A stretch of 19,382 bases of DNA from a bacterium UBA1790. GTDB lineage: Bacteria > Bacteroidota > Bacteroidia > Bacteroidales > Muribaculaceae. Location: positions 226 to 19,607 of the forward strand of contig DCGA01000168.1 in the NCBI GenBank assembly GCA_002314465.1, given 5' to 3'. A program made the translations under genes and the position numbers. Below, in pieces: positions 1-8,327 of the stretch (positions are counted from its first letter, which is position 1; each line of letters begins with the position of its first letter). Below the pieces are notes generated by a model. The model saw only the letters and a list, made by a program, of their open reading frames with translations. It searched no databases and was not told where the DNA came from.

Positions 1-152
1 ACAAGAACAAGTGGCGTCGCTACATTCCGCTCAACAGTGTCGCTTGCCAGGGATGCGTCACACTCACTACCTATGGCAGCGCCCATGTGAGGAAAATAGT
101 GATGGCCGAGGATGAACCCATCCTGCTGTGGAATTTCTGCAGCGAGCGGTGA
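1..152 (+). CDS. C-terminal fragment of an unknown protein
   Basis: An open frame enters from the left edge (first full codon at 3) and stops with TGA at 150-152, giving the last 49 residues of a protein that starts outside the window. The tail contains a CxxC pair (Cys-Gln-Gly-Cys) and ends in NFCSER. The frame has the GC-rich third positions of neighbouring genes, so it is probably real. I do not recognise the family, and no function can be given from this fragment. No clear terminator follows; the next promoter lies about 80 bases downstream. Confidence 0.5.
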   Translation, partial: KNKWRRYIPLNSVACQGCVTLTTYGSAHVRKIVMAEDEPILLWNFCSER

Positions 153-231
153 AAAAGCCCCAACTTGCGCCTATTGCCATTGATCATGAAAAAAGTTTTT
201 CGTTTTGCTTTATTTTTCATTGAAAAAACAC

Positions 232-239
232 TAACTTTG
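232..239 (+). promoter_or_regulatory. Bacteroidetes -7 promoter box of the LytTR operon
   Basis: TAACTTTG matches the Bacteroidetes -7 consensus TAnnTTTG and lies 5 bases before the ATG at 245. An A-rich spacer and TTTTTC (213-218) lie upstream, as at several other promoters in this window. If transcription starts about 4 bases after the box, the leader is only about 2 bases (ATG 245) or 14 bases (ATG 257). Confidence 0.7.
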
Positions 240-244
240 TACCT

Positions 245-604
245 ATGGAATGGCTAATGATAACAACCTCAACAGCTTTATATAGATTCCGCACCGACGA
301 GATAGTATGCGTGCGTGCAAGCGGAAACTATAGTGATGTGTGCATGTGCACCGGCAATCCGTGCACTCTCACTTTCAAGCTGCACCAGTTTGACGAGTGG
401 TTCGGCACCCTGCGCGATAACACTTTCGTGCGTGTGGGGCGCAGTTTCATCGTCAACAAAATCTTTGTGCAATCAATCAATGTCACCGATTGCCGCATCA
501 CTCTCGCGGGGGGCAAGATGCCCGCCCCGGTAGTGTACGGTGGCTTTTCTAAGGATGCCCTGAAAGCACTTAAAGCCGAACTGGAGAAAGGAGAACAATC
601 ATGA
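245..604 (+). CDS. LytTR-domain DNA-binding regulator, stand-alone
   Basis: A 119-residue protein that is nearly all LytTR domain: an N-terminal strand around YRFRTDEIVCVRASGNYSDV, a middle part LHQFDEWFGTLRDNTFVRVGRS, then FIVNKIFV and a C-terminal strand region. The F-x-R-V-x-R-S-x-I-V-N segment is the family's most recognisable signature. There is no receiver domain, so it is not a classical two-component response regulator. Its stop overlaps the next start by 4 bases (ATGA at 601-604), so it is probably translationally coupled to the membrane protein that follows. Start choice: ATG 245 sits almost at the expected transcription start; ATG 257 is the alternative. The likely role is binding direct repeats upstream of its targets; these are not known. 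Confidence 0.85.
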   Translation: MEWLMITTSTALYRFRTDEIVCVRASGNYSDVCMCTGNPCTLTFKLHQFDEWFGTLRDNTFVRVGRSFIVNKIFVQSINVTDCRITLAGGKMPAPVVYGGFSKDALKALKAELEKGEQS

Positions 605-1548
605 GCGATATTATCAACATCAACGAACAGCCGCAGGAGGATATCCGGATCGTCAGCGAGCAGCCTCAGGTGTCGGTAAACTATTCTGCCGGTCCCGAGC
701 CGCAACCCGAGCAGGTCACTGTTATCAAGGTGAGCGAGCATCGCAGGTGGCCGTGGGTGGTGCTCACGTCGGTTGCAGTAGTGATTGCATTGGTTGCAGG
801 TCTTTATGCCTACAAGAATTGGGTTCTCAACCATTATGAGTTGCCCATGTCGGCTACTCCGCAAGAAAACATTGAGAAACTGCAGCAGACCGTTGCGCGC
901 GAAAAGGCCGATGTGGTGGTAACCAACGACAGCGTTCTGGGAGTGCAATTGCATTTCTATGAACTTAAGGGACTCAAGGCATCAATCGAACTGGTTGAAC
1001 CCAGCGCTTGGGACAAGAATGTATTCTTCTATACCCGCTCTATCGATGTTACGCCCGAGAACAAGCCCATCGGCTCGTTGGTTGTCAAGGGTAATGCTAC
1101 CGTCGACAGCGAAAGTCCCCGCAAGGGTTACTTTGCCGCTGTGGGCAAGAATGCTGTGATAGGCGTTTCATCCGATGAGTCGGATATTCTTGATTTCTGT
1201 CAGAGCAATGGCGGTTATTTCTTCCGCCAGTTTGTCCTGGTTAGCAATGGTCAGTTGCCTCCGCGCTTCTTCCTCCACGGCAAGGTTGAGCGTCGTGCCA
1301 TAGGACGAAAGCCCGGTAACCCTAATCTCTTCTACATTGAGGCTCCCAACCCCGAAACAATGTGGGACTTTGCCGATGCTCTGCGCGAGTATGGCTTCAT
1401 CGATGCCATCTACATTACCGGCGGCAATGTAAACACCACTTACTACCGCACGGCGGGCGGAAAGGGTATTCACCTTATAGGCGATAGTTCCGACTGGCTC
1501 TCTCACAAGCGTAGCAAGGGTTACTGGCTGGTATTCAGGAAACGATAA
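601..1548 (+). CDS. Membrane-anchored phosphodiester glycosidase-like (NAGPA/DUF2233) protein
   Basis: A 315-residue protein with a polar, Pro/Glu-rich N-terminus (1-48), one transmembrane helix (about W50-Y71) and a large domain presumably outside the inner membrane. The domain carries features of the NAGPA/DUF2233 phosphodiester glycosidase fold: NGGYFF at 203-208, RRAIG at 231-235, and a late strand DAIYITGGN at 268-276 where the family usually has a DGGGS-type turn. That last motif is altered, so catalytic activity is uncertain. Family members remove sugars linked through phosphodiesters; the substrate here is unknown. It overlaps the LytTR regulator by 4 bases, so the two form one operon. 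The pairing resembles LytTR regulatory systems in which a membrane protein controls the regulator; that is inference. Confidence 0.6.
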   Translation: MSDIININEQPQEDIRIVSEQPQVSVNYSAGPEPQPEQVTVIKVSEHRRWPWVVLTSVAVVIALVAGLYAYKNWVLNHYELPMSATPQENIEKLQQTVAREKADVVVTNDSVLGVQLHFYELKGLKASIELVEPSAWDKNVFFYTRSIDVTPENKPIGSLVVKGNATVDSESPRKGYFAAVGKNAVIGVSSDESDILDFCQSNGGYFFRQFVLVSNGQLPPRFFLHGKVERRAIGRKPGNPNLFYIEAPNPETMWDFADALREYGFIDAIYITGGNVNTTYYRTAGGKGIHLIGDSSDWLSHKRSKGYWLVFRKR

Positions 1549-1557
1549 AACACAACA

Positions 1558-1581
1558 AAAGCCCCTTTTGCGAGGGGCTTT
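1558..1581 (+). terminator. Rho-independent terminator after the LytTR operon
   Basis: A perfect 8-bp stem AAAGCCCC (1558-1565) / GGGGCTTT (1574-1581) with an 8-base loop, 9 bases after the stop codon. The run of T after the stem is short. Confidence 0.75.
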
Positions 1582-1749
1582 ATGTTGTTCGTGTTTTGCG
1601 GAGCCTAACGGCTGCGGTACACACTCTATTCAATGTTTTATTAAAAATGTTTTATTAAGAAGTCAGTTGTTTGGAACTATTTTTTCATTGTTTACACTCA
1701 TTTGACTGCGGTAAAACATAAAAGTTTAATAGAAAACGAATATTTAACA

Positions 1750-1757
1750 TATTTTTG
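1750..1757 (+). promoter_or_regulatory. -7 promoter box of the PIG-L deacetylase gene
   Basis: TATTTTTG fits TAnnTTTG and is followed by CA and a leader of about 17-20 bases to the ATG at 1779. The 1582-1749 stretch is otherwise AT-rich. It contains two tandem copies of ATGTTTTATTAA around 1633-1660 and nothing else I recognise. Confidence 0.55.
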
Positions 1758-1778
1758 CATTAAACGCGATAAACCATC

Positions 1779-2510
1779 ATGAAAAAGATTATCTGCTTGG
1801 CTTTTTTTGCCTCACTGCTTATGGCGACAGCCACTCCGGCAATGGCCCAACTCAAGTCCACATATAAGAAAGCACTGTTTATAGGCGCTCATCCCGACGA
1901 TCCCGAGACTTGTGCCGGCGGCACTATGATTCTCATGAAGCAACTTGGCTGCGATGTGGTTAGTGTTTACCTCACGGCCGGGGAGAGTGGAATCGCGGGC
2001 AAGAGCCACGACGAGGCGGCGGCAATACGCCGTGTTGAGAGTGCCGATGCGTGTGCTGTGATGGGTGTGCGCTCGCTGTGGGTAGGGCAGATCGACGGAT
2101 ATGCCGAGGTAAACCTTGAGCGATACGCCCAGATGAAGAAGATTATCGAGCAGGAACACCCCGATGTGGTGTTTACTCACTGGCCCATCGATTCTCACCG
2201 CGACCACAGGGCATGTTCATTACTCGTTTATGACGCATGGCGCCAACTTGACCACAGTTTCGAACTCTATTACTTCGAGGCGATGACAGGTATGCAGTCC
2301 ATGAACTTTACGCCCGACGAGTATGTAGATATCTCTACTACCGTCGACCTCAAGCACAAGGCTATTATGTGCCACCGCACCCAAGAGCCGCAGGAACTCA
2401 TTGACGACTGGCATGGCCCCATGGAGAAGATGCGCGGCAACGAGTTCCAGTGCCGTGCCGCCGAGGCGTTTGTGCATCAGCGCTGGCGCACCAGTGAAAT
2501 AGTAAAATAA
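1779..2510 (+). CDS. Secreted PIG-L/LmbE family deacetylase
   Basis: A 243-residue protein with a cleavable signal peptide (MKKIICLAFFASLLMATA, likely cut after AMA near residue 23), so it acts in the periplasm or outside. The PIG-L/LmbE zinc signature is present: GAHPDDPE at 36-43 (His38 and Asp41 as ligands) and DSHRDH at 138-143, with His140/His143 matching the second motif. GGTM follows at 47-50, as usual. The family removes N-acetyl groups from GlcNAc-type sugars and related substrates; the substrate cannot be read here. Length fits the family. It has its own promoter and a strong terminator, so it is probably monocistronic. Confidence 0.88.
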   Translation: MKKIICLAFFASLLMATATPAMAQLKSTYKKALFIGAHPDDPETCAGGTMILMKQLGCDVVSVYLTAGESGIAGKSHDEAAAIRRVESADACAVMGVRSLWVGQIDGYAEVNLERYAQMKKIIEQEHPDVVFTHWPIDSHRDHRACSLLVYDAWRQLDHSFELYYFEAMTGMQSMNFTPDEYVDISTTVDLKHKAIMCHRTQEPQELIDDWHGPMEKMRGNEFQCRAAEAFVHQRWRTSEIVK

Positions 2511-2527
2511 ACATCTCCTATACACGA

Positions 2528-2553
2528 GAAAGAGCCCCGCAAAGGGCTCTTTC
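2528..2553 (+). terminator. Rho-independent terminator after the PIG-L gene
   Basis: A perfect 10-bp stem GAAAGAGCCC (2528-2537) / GGGCTCTTTC (2544-2553) with a 6-base loop, 17 bases after the stop. It is symmetric, so it could work in both directions. Confidence 0.85.
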
Positions 2554-2650
2554 TGTATATATCTTAAATCTTGCAGATAAAAATCAGTTCAATCAGATTA
2601 ATCTGTAGTTAATCTTAGTTTTAATTATTAGTTTTAATTATTTTAATTCG

Positions 2651-2689
2651 TTTCAGTTCTATTCTTTCGCATAAAAAACACTATCTTTG
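2651..2689 (+). promoter_or_regulatory. Promoter of the GH3/DUF2851 operon
   Basis: TATCTTTG (2682-2689) matches TAnnTTTG and ends only 4 bases before the ATG at 2694. The 18-mer TTTCAGTTCTATTCTTTC (2651-2668) recurs exactly upstream of the TrmH gene (10920-10937). The predicted leader is 0-1 base, so the mRNA may be leaderless. Confidence 0.7.
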
Positions 2690-2693
2690 CATT

Positions 2694-4202
2694 ATGATAA
2701 ATTTTACACCGTTTGTCAGAGGGCGTTTCATTGACAGGCTCAAGGAGCATGTAAGGTACATTGACCACGCCGACAGCGTGCAGCAAGGCACTCTGGTGCA
2801 ACTCGTTGAGAAAGCTTCACTCACGCAACTAGGGCGAAAATATGACTTCTCATCGTGCCGCACCTACTATGACTTTGCCCAACGTGTACCTTTATACACC
2901 TACGAGGATATTCGTCCCACGGTGATGCGTATGATTAACGGTGAAAAAGACCTCTTGTGGCCTGGACGAGTACTCAACTTCGCACAGTCGTCGGGCACAT
3001 CGGGAGGCAAAAGCAAGTATATCCCCATTACAACCGAATCGTTCAAACTAAACCACTATCAGGGTGCGAGCGACGTGGTTTCGCACTATCTTAACCTTAA
3101 TCCCGACAGCCGCATCTTTTCAGGTAAGGCTTTAATACTCGGCGGCAGTTTTGCCAACGAACTTAAACTGCGTCCCGGTGTTAGGGTAGGTGATCTCTCG
3201 GCCAATCTGATAGAATTCATGAATCCTATTGCTAACCTCATGCGCACTCCAGGTAAGGATATAGCGCTAATGAGTGACTGGACCGAGAAACTTCCAAAAC
3301 TTATTGAGGCAAGCATGAACGAGAATATTACCAACTTGAGCGGTGTTCCATCGTGGTTCCTTACCGTCATCAAGCAGGTAATGGAGCGCAAGGGGGTAAA
3401 ATGTATACATGAGGTTTGGCCCAACCTTGAAATTTACTTCCACGGCGGCATTTCATTTGAGCCTTATAGGGCGCAATACGAGGCTATTTGCGACATGAGC
3501 CGCATGCATTTCCTCAATACCTATAATGCAAGCGAGGGTTTCTTTGCAGTACAGTCGTCATGGGATACCACTGCGATGATGCTACTTCTCGACGTGGGAG
3601 TTTTCTATGAGTTTATCCCTGTTGAGGATATCAATAGCAGTAACCCCGAGGTTTATCCTATATGGGAAATTGAGGCAGGTAAGACCTATGAACTCGTAAT
3701 AACTGCATGCAACGGATTATGGCGATATAGGTTGGGCGATACCGTGCTCGTTGAGTCGCTCAACCCTGTAAAGATTCAAATAGCCGGACGCACATCGTGC
3801 TTTATCAATGCCTTTGGCGAGGAACTGATGGAACATAATGCCGACCATGCAATAACAATTGCTTCACAAGCATCGGGGTCGCATGTACAAAACTATACGG
3901 CAGCTCCGGTATTTGCAAGCGAGGGTGTACAGCCCCATCATCAGTGGGTAGTTGAATTTTCGCAACTGCCGGACGATATAAGTGTGTTTATAAGCGCTCT
4001 TGATAATGCCCTTAAGAAAGTGAACAGCGATTACGAGGCAAAGCGCAGCGGCAATATATTCCTGGGTGCTCCCACCGTAAAAGCAGTGCCACAGGGTTCA
4101 TTTAATAAATGGCTTGCAGCACATGGCAAACTGGGAGGACAACGCAAAGTACCACGCCTGTGCAACGACAGCCACATCGTTGACGAGATTCTTAATCAAT
4201 AG
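2694..4202 (+). CDS. GH3-family acyl-adenylate/amido synthetase-like protein
   Basis: A 502-residue, full-length member of the GH3 family (named for plant auxin-conjugating enzymes), part of the adenylate-forming superfamily. Visible motifs: the ATP-binding loop SSGTSGGKSKYIP at 99-111, YNASEGF at 277-283 (adenylate-binding motif) and GLWRYRLGDTV at 341-351. The C-terminal small domain contains the conserved IAGRTSCFINAFGEEL. Plant enzymes couple an acid to an amino acid through an acyl-adenylate; the bacterial substrate is not known. No signal peptide, so cytoplasmic. It is followed after 11 bases by a DUF2851 gene on the same strand. ATG 2694 is supported by the -7 box directly in front and the expected N-terminus. 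Confidence 0.9.
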   Translation: MINFTPFVRGRFIDRLKEHVRYIDHADSVQQGTLVQLVEKASLTQLGRKYDFSSCRTYYDFAQRVPLYTYEDIRPTVMRMINGEKDLLWPGRVLNFAQSSGTSGGKSKYIPITTESFKLNHYQGASDVVSHYLNLNPDSRIFSGKALILGGSFANELKLRPGVRVGDLSANLIEFMNPIANLMRTPGKDIALMSDWTEKLPKLIEASMNENITNLSGVPSWFLTVIKQVMERKGVKCIHEVWPNLEIYFHGGISFEPYRAQYEAICDMSRMHFLNTYNASEGFFAVQSSWDTTAMMLLLDVGVFYEFIPVEDINSSNPEVYPIWEIEAGKTYELVITACNGLWRYRLGDTVLVESLNPVKIQIAGRTSCFINAFGEELMEHNADHAITIASQASGSHVQNYTAAPVFASEGVQPHHQWVVEFSQLPDDISVFISALDNALKKVNSDYEAKRSGNIFLGAPTVKAVPQGSFNKWLAAHGKLGGQRKVPRLCNDSHIVDEILNQ

Positions 4203-4213
4203 CCTTTTTACTC

Positions 4214-5498
4214 ATGGAGTCGATAATGCAATATGTATGGCAACATCGCTTGTGGAAGAGCGAGGACATGGTGACCAACGACGGGCGACGGGCGCCGTGT
4301 GCGTGTGCTCGACCCAGGACTGCTTAATACCAACCAGGGTCCCGACTTCTTTAATGCTAAGGTTGAGATTGACGGTAATTTGTGGGTAGGTAACATTGAG
4401 ATTCATGTGCGAGCCACCGACTGGAAGCGGCATGGTCACAACACCGACAAGGCTTATGATAATGTGATACTACATGTAGTGGAAAAAGACGATGCACCGG
4501 TGTATCGCACCAACGGCGAACGTATTCCGCAGGTGGTTCTGCAAGTATCGCCACGGTTCAACGAAAGCCTTAATCAACTGCTCAATGCACACACCGATTT
4601 ACCCTGTTATGCAACGCTTAAGGATGTTCCGCACATCACTATCACCGAGTGGATTCAAGCACTTGCTTTCGAGCGTATGCACAGCAAAGTGGGGCGTATA
4701 CGCGAACTATACGACATTACACGCGGTAACTGGGAGGAAGTGTGCTATGTAACCTTGTCGCGCAATCTGGGTTTCGGCATTAACAGCGATGCAATGGAAC
4801 GCCTGGCACGACTCACACCATTACGCCTATTGCACAAGCATAGCGACTCACTTTTTCAAATAGAGGCATTGTTATTTGGCCAGGCAGGAATGCTTGATAA
4901 ACCTGATACAGATAACTACAGTAAACAACTTGCTCGTGAGTATTCTTTTCTTGCAAGCAAGTTTTCGCTTAAGCCAATGCAAGGAATGGCGTGGAAAACA
5001 TTCCGCATGCGTCCGCAGAATTTTCCCTATCGTCGCATTGCGCTGCTTGCCCATTATATACACAATGGTTTTAACCTCATGCAGGCGCTGCTCGATGCGG
5101 CCGATGAAAAAGCACTTCGCCAACTCTTCAGCGTAGAACTTGACGGCTACTGGTCGACCCATTACACACTTGGCAAGGAAAGTAATGTCACCACCCGCGT
5201 GCTTGGTGAGGCTTCAATAGATATTATTCTCATCAATACCGTTGCTCCGCTCTATTATGCTTATGGCGAGATAAGCGGAAAATATGAGCACCAAGACCGT
5301 GCCATCGCTCTGCTTGAGTCGCTTCGTCCCGAGAAAAACAGTATTGTGTCAACATTTGCAGCAGCTGGTCTTAAGAGCGAGGATGCACTCACTACACAAG
5401 CCCTTATACAACTAAAGCGCGAGTATTGCGATGCCCGCAAGTGTATCTACTGCAAGATAGGACACCGACTGCTTGCAACAGCCTCACATAGCAAATAA
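4214..5498 (+). pseudogene. DUF2851 family gene, frameshifted by a 7-bp tandem duplication
   Basis: The downstream frame (from about 4290) encodes a typical DUF2851 body: VRVLDPGLLNTNQGPDFFNAK near the start, WVGNIEIHVRATDWKRHGH, then a C-terminal cysteine cluster YCDARKCIYCKIGHRLL. The expected N-terminus lies in another frame from ATG 4214 (MESIMQYVWQHRLWKSEDMV). The join is at CGACGGG repeated twice in tandem (4279-4285, 4286-4292). Deleting one copy gives TNDGRRVRVLDPG in one frame and a 425-residue protein of normal size. As written, translation from 4214 ends after about 36 codons; GTG 4299 is the first start in the downstream frame. The cause may be a real mutation, a reversible slippage switch or an assembly error. 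DUF2851 has no established function. Confidence 0.85.
4279..4292 (+). repeat. 7-bp perfect tandem duplication (CGACGGG)x2
   Basis: Two adjacent identical heptamers in the 5' part of the DUF2851 gene. Seven is not a multiple of three, so the extra copy shifts the frame. Removing one copy restores the family's conserved N-terminal sequence exactly. Confidence 0.95.
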
Positions 5499-5562
5499 AC
5501 ATAATAATTAAGTGCATTTAGGTCGTTTTTTTACGTTTGGATGCAGTTTTTTGCCTTTCGTC

Positions 5563-5593
5563 TTTTGTCTTTCGGTTAAAAAAACTACCTTTG
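5563..5593 (+). promoter_or_regulatory. Promoter of the five-repeat secreted protein gene
   Basis: TACCTTTG (5586-5593) is the -7 box. TTTTG (5563-5567) lies 18 bases upstream and fits the Bacteroidetes -33 element. CTTTC (5569-5573) plus an A-tract sits in the spacer, as in other promoters of this window. The leader is about 20 bases. Confidence 0.7.
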
Positions 5594-5617
5594 CATATAT
5601 AATAAACCTTATATAGT

Positions 5618-6988
5618 ATGAAAATTAATTGTACACTCATATTGTCATTGCTCCTGTGTATGCTTGCAGGAAGCATGCAAGCTCGCGAGCGAATGGTAGT
5701 AACAAATGCCGATGGCCGCTTCTCGGTTGAGGCCGAGAAAACCCTCAAGGGTAACGACGGTGACATCGAGTATGCACTCCATTTTACACCTAAAACCAAC
5801 AAGTGGGACATCACTGTAAACATCGTTGCCGACGATAAACAGTCGGGACTCATGAACATCGTCAAGAGCGGCAAGGAAGTTTCTTTCCTATCACCTCAAG
5901 GACTTATGTTCAAGGCTAAGGCTAAAGGTACCGAGAAACTGCGCGGTACTGTGGTTGCATCACTCGAGGCTAAAGGACTGGACCGTGCTACTGTTGACGA
6001 CGTTGCTGCTGCAACCGGTACAGGACTGCAACTGGGTGCTCCCGGATGCTGGGCTGTAACATTCAATACCGATGGCGGTGTAATCTTTGCCGACATGCCT
6101 GCTATGGTTGAGATGCTCACCAAGGCTACAAGCGTAACAACTCCTACACCCCCTGCCAATCCCGAAACCAATGTATACATTGATCCCGAGCGTAAAGTGA
6201 TTGAAACCGAAAAGCAGGAAACACCCGCTGTGCAACCCACCGTACAACCTGCAGCACCCAAGCCACAAAAGCCCGCTGTGCAAGGCACCGAGTTCAGCAT
6301 TAAGAACGAGAATGGTCTCTTTAAGGTTGAGGGTACACAAGTGCAGACACAAGGTCACCTCACAGGCAACATGCTGAGAGTGCAGGAATCGCTGTTGCGT
6401 ACTAAGCAGTGCAAGACCGCTGCCATGAACATGAGCACAGGCGGTCTGTATATCTACAGTTCTAACGGTTATTGCACTACCACCGGTATGCAGAAGGATC
6501 TCATCGCAGTACTCAAGACACTCAATGTTCCCCATACTAACATCACCGAGGTTGCACTTACTGAGAGCAACAAGTGGGTTATCATCTATGAGAACAGCGG
6601 CTTCAAGACCGGCGAAGGCCTGCAGCGCGCTATGCTTGATAAGATGACCGAATGTAACGTGAGCAAGCAGAAGTTCAAATGCGTTGCAATGAGTGATGAG
6701 GGCGAATGGGTTGTAGTTACCAATAAAGGTTACTGGTGTGAAGGCGATGAACTCAAGGCGTTCCTTGCCAAGGCAGTTGAGAAGAAGGGCAGTCTGCAGT
6801 TTGCACACTTTACTCCCGGTGGTGCTATGCTTGCAATATGCAAGAACGGCATTGTGTGCCACAATGTACCCGCTACAGTGGTTCAATCGCTCAAGACACT
6901 TGAGTTTGAACCTAAGGTAATCAAGTTTACCGATGATGGCCGTTACATCATCACCGATAATAAGTCAAAGTTTGATTACGACTTGTAA
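5618..6988 (+). CDS. Secreted protein with five C-terminal propeller-like repeats
   Basis: A 456-residue protein with a signal peptide (residues 1-22, likely cut after MQA). Region 1 (about 24-170) is a globular domain I do not recognise. Region 2 (about 171-223) is a Pro/Thr/Gln linker. Region 3 (about 224-456) contains five copies of a 40-45 residue unit: an h-x-h-x-h-T/S strand, a turn with Gly/Asn, a W/Y-hhh strand, an N-G-aromatic turn, then a helix such as LKAFLAKAV. Examples are KTAAMNMSTGGLYIYSSNGY, EVALTESNKWVIIYENSGF, KCVAMSDEGEWVVVTNKGYW, QFAHFTPGGAMLAICKNGIV and VIKFTDDGRYIITDNKSKF. The pattern resembles beta-propeller or WG-type repeats. It is followed by a terminator, so probably monocistronic. 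Function unknown; likely periplasmic or surface binding. Confidence 0.75.
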   Translation: MKINCTLILSLLLCMLAGSMQARERMVVTNADGRFSVEAEKTLKGNDGDIEYALHFTPKTNKWDITVNIVADDKQSGLMNIVKSGKEVSFLSPQGLMFKAKAKGTEKLRGTVVASLEAKGLDRATVDDVAAATGTGLQLGAPGCWAVTFNTDGGVIFADMPAMVEMLTKATSVTTPTPPANPETNVYIDPERKVIETEKQETPAVQPTVQPAAPKPQKPAVQGTEFSIKNENGLFKVEGTQVQTQGHLTGNMLRVQESLLRTKQCKTAAMNMSTGGLYIYSSNGYCTTTGMQKDLIAVLKTLNVPHTNITEVALTESNKWVIIYENSGFKTGEGLQRAMLDKMTECNVSKQKFKCVAMSDEGEWVVVTNKGYWCEGDELKAFLAKAVEKKGSLQFAHFTPGGAMLAICKNGIVCHNVPATVVQSLKTLEFEPKVIKFTDDGRYIITDNKSKFDYDL

Positions 6989-7010
6989 ATCAATACTTTA
7001 TAATACAAAG

Positions 7011-7044
7011 AAACAGGGCTCAGCCATAGTGCTAAGCCCTGTTT
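7011..7044. terminator. Terminator between convergent genes
   Basis: Stem AAACAGGGCT (7011-7020) / AGCCCTGTTT (7035-7044), perfect over 10 bp, followed on the plus strand by a T-run. It ends the 5618-6988 gene and, being symmetric, may also end the convergent minus-strand lipoprotein gene (stop at 7062). Confidence 0.85.
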
Positions 7045-7061
7045 TTTTATAATATTTATTT

Positions 7062-8312
7062 TCAATTTTTATTAATTACATTTTGCATCATGGTGCGCAT
7101 ACTGGTGCCGCTGGTTTCAAAGTCGTCGATTTTCATCAAGCCATTCTCGCGTTTCATTTTCACCCACTTGGTGTTAGTTTTTCCGTAGTTGGTAACATTG
7201 AGCACCACCATGGCTTTATCCTTGTTCTTAACCATTACCTGCTTAACCTCAAACTTCACCTCGTCGTAGTCCTGGGCATCAATCCACGGATCGAAGTTTA
7301 TCCAACTCATGCCCTCGTCCTCATATAGTTTATCACACTCGTCATATTCCTCAATGTAGTCACTTGTCAGGAATAACTGTGCATTAGTATTGGCGGCAGT
7401 GGTTTTATCATAGTGGAGGCACTTGGCAATGTAGTCATTCATACGGTCGGTTACCTCCTTATTCATTGCTTCGTTCTGGACAAAGGTGCATAAAAATTTC
7501 TTGCCCAGCGGAGTAAGTAGGTTTTCAATTTCGAGCGATGAGAGTTTAATGTCTATATTTCCTGCCGCCGCACATGCTATCTCATATTTATTAAATGTAA
7601 ATACCAAGTCATAGTCATCCAAGATGAATGTAGCGGGAAGCGCCTTGAGGTCATTGACAAGTTCCTCCATGACGCACATATCCTCGTCCATGCCGAGAGC
7701 CTTTTTCTTAACGATGTCGAGCATCGCCTTCTCGTCGGCAACGACATCGGCAAGAGTGAGACGGCACTGTCGCTCGCAGTCATAATAATAGGTATACTCA
7801 TAGAATCCCATGCCGGCAGCCAGTCCGTTGTCGGTATCGATAGACTCGGTCACCTTCACCTCAATGAGGTTGCGCACGCTGTCATATTCCTCGCAGTCGA
7901 CAGTGAACACCAGCGAAGGGAAATACTCATCGCACAAGTCGTCCTTGCTGTCGCGCATCTTCTTCACCTGCTCGAGTGTCAACGATGTAGTGGGCTTACC
8001 CTTATAGTTAACCACAAAACGATCGGCAACGCCACGCATAGCAGTGTTAACATCAACCCCGGCTGTATCAAACGCAGCCTCGAGCAAGAAAGCCTGCAGA
8101 GAGTCAAGGTTAATGCCCTCAACACTCTCGGGCCACTCCACGCTATATTCTACCGTAGCATAGCACAAGTCGCCTATGTCGTACACATAGTTACCCTTAA
8201 TCTCGGTGGTGTTAACCTTAACATCCACGGCTGCGCTATCATCGCCACCCTTGCCGTTGTTACAGGCGGTGAGCGCCACCAGCGCAAGCATCATCATTAA
8301 ACATTTCTTCAT
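7062..8312 (-). CDS. DUF3298 (RsiV-like) lipoprotein
   Basis: A 416-residue protein with a lipoprotein signal: MKKCLMMMLALVALTAC, with Cys17 as the lipidation site (LTAC lipobox). The middle-to-C-terminal part matches DUF3298: FYEYTYYYDCERQCRLTLADVV, then FILDDYDLVFTFNKYEIACAAAGNIDIKLS with the conserved 'FxxNxYEIAxxAAG' core. The upstream part (about 40-140) fits the DUF4163-like partner domain usually found in front. In Bacillus, RsiV of this fold binds lysozyme and controls SigV; here there is no sigma-factor-binding segment, so it is simply an envelope lipoprotein of unknown role. It starts 15 bases after the helicase stop on the same strand, so the two are probably co-transcribed. Confidence 0.82.
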   Translation of the reverse strand: MKKCLMMMLALVALTACNNGKGGDDSAAVDVKVNTTEIKGNYVYDIGDLCYATVEYSVEWPESVEGINLDSLQAFLLEAAFDTAGVDVNTAMRGVADRFVVNYKGKPTTSLTLEQVKKMRDSKDDLCDEYFPSLVFTVDCEEYDSVRNLIEVKVTESIDTDNGLAAGMGFYEYTYYYDCERQCRLTLADVVADEKAMLDIVKKKALGMDEDMCVMEELVNDLKALPATFILDDYDLVFTFNKYEIACAAAGNIDIKLSSLEIENLLTPLGKKFLCTFVQNEAMNKEVTDRMNDYIAKCLHYDKTTAANTNAQLFLTSDYIEEYDECDKLYEDEGMSWINFDPWIDAQDYDEVKFEVKQVMVKNKDKAMVVLNVTNYGKTNTKWVKMKRENGLMKIDDFETSGTSMRTMMQNVINKN

Positions 8313-8327
8313 AATATCTTTCTTTAG

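Noticed and set aside
5960..6886. 308-codon minus-strand open frame opposite the five-repeat protein gene
   Set aside because: Shadow of a gene with signal peptide, promoter and repeat structure; the antisense product has no motif and unusual composition.
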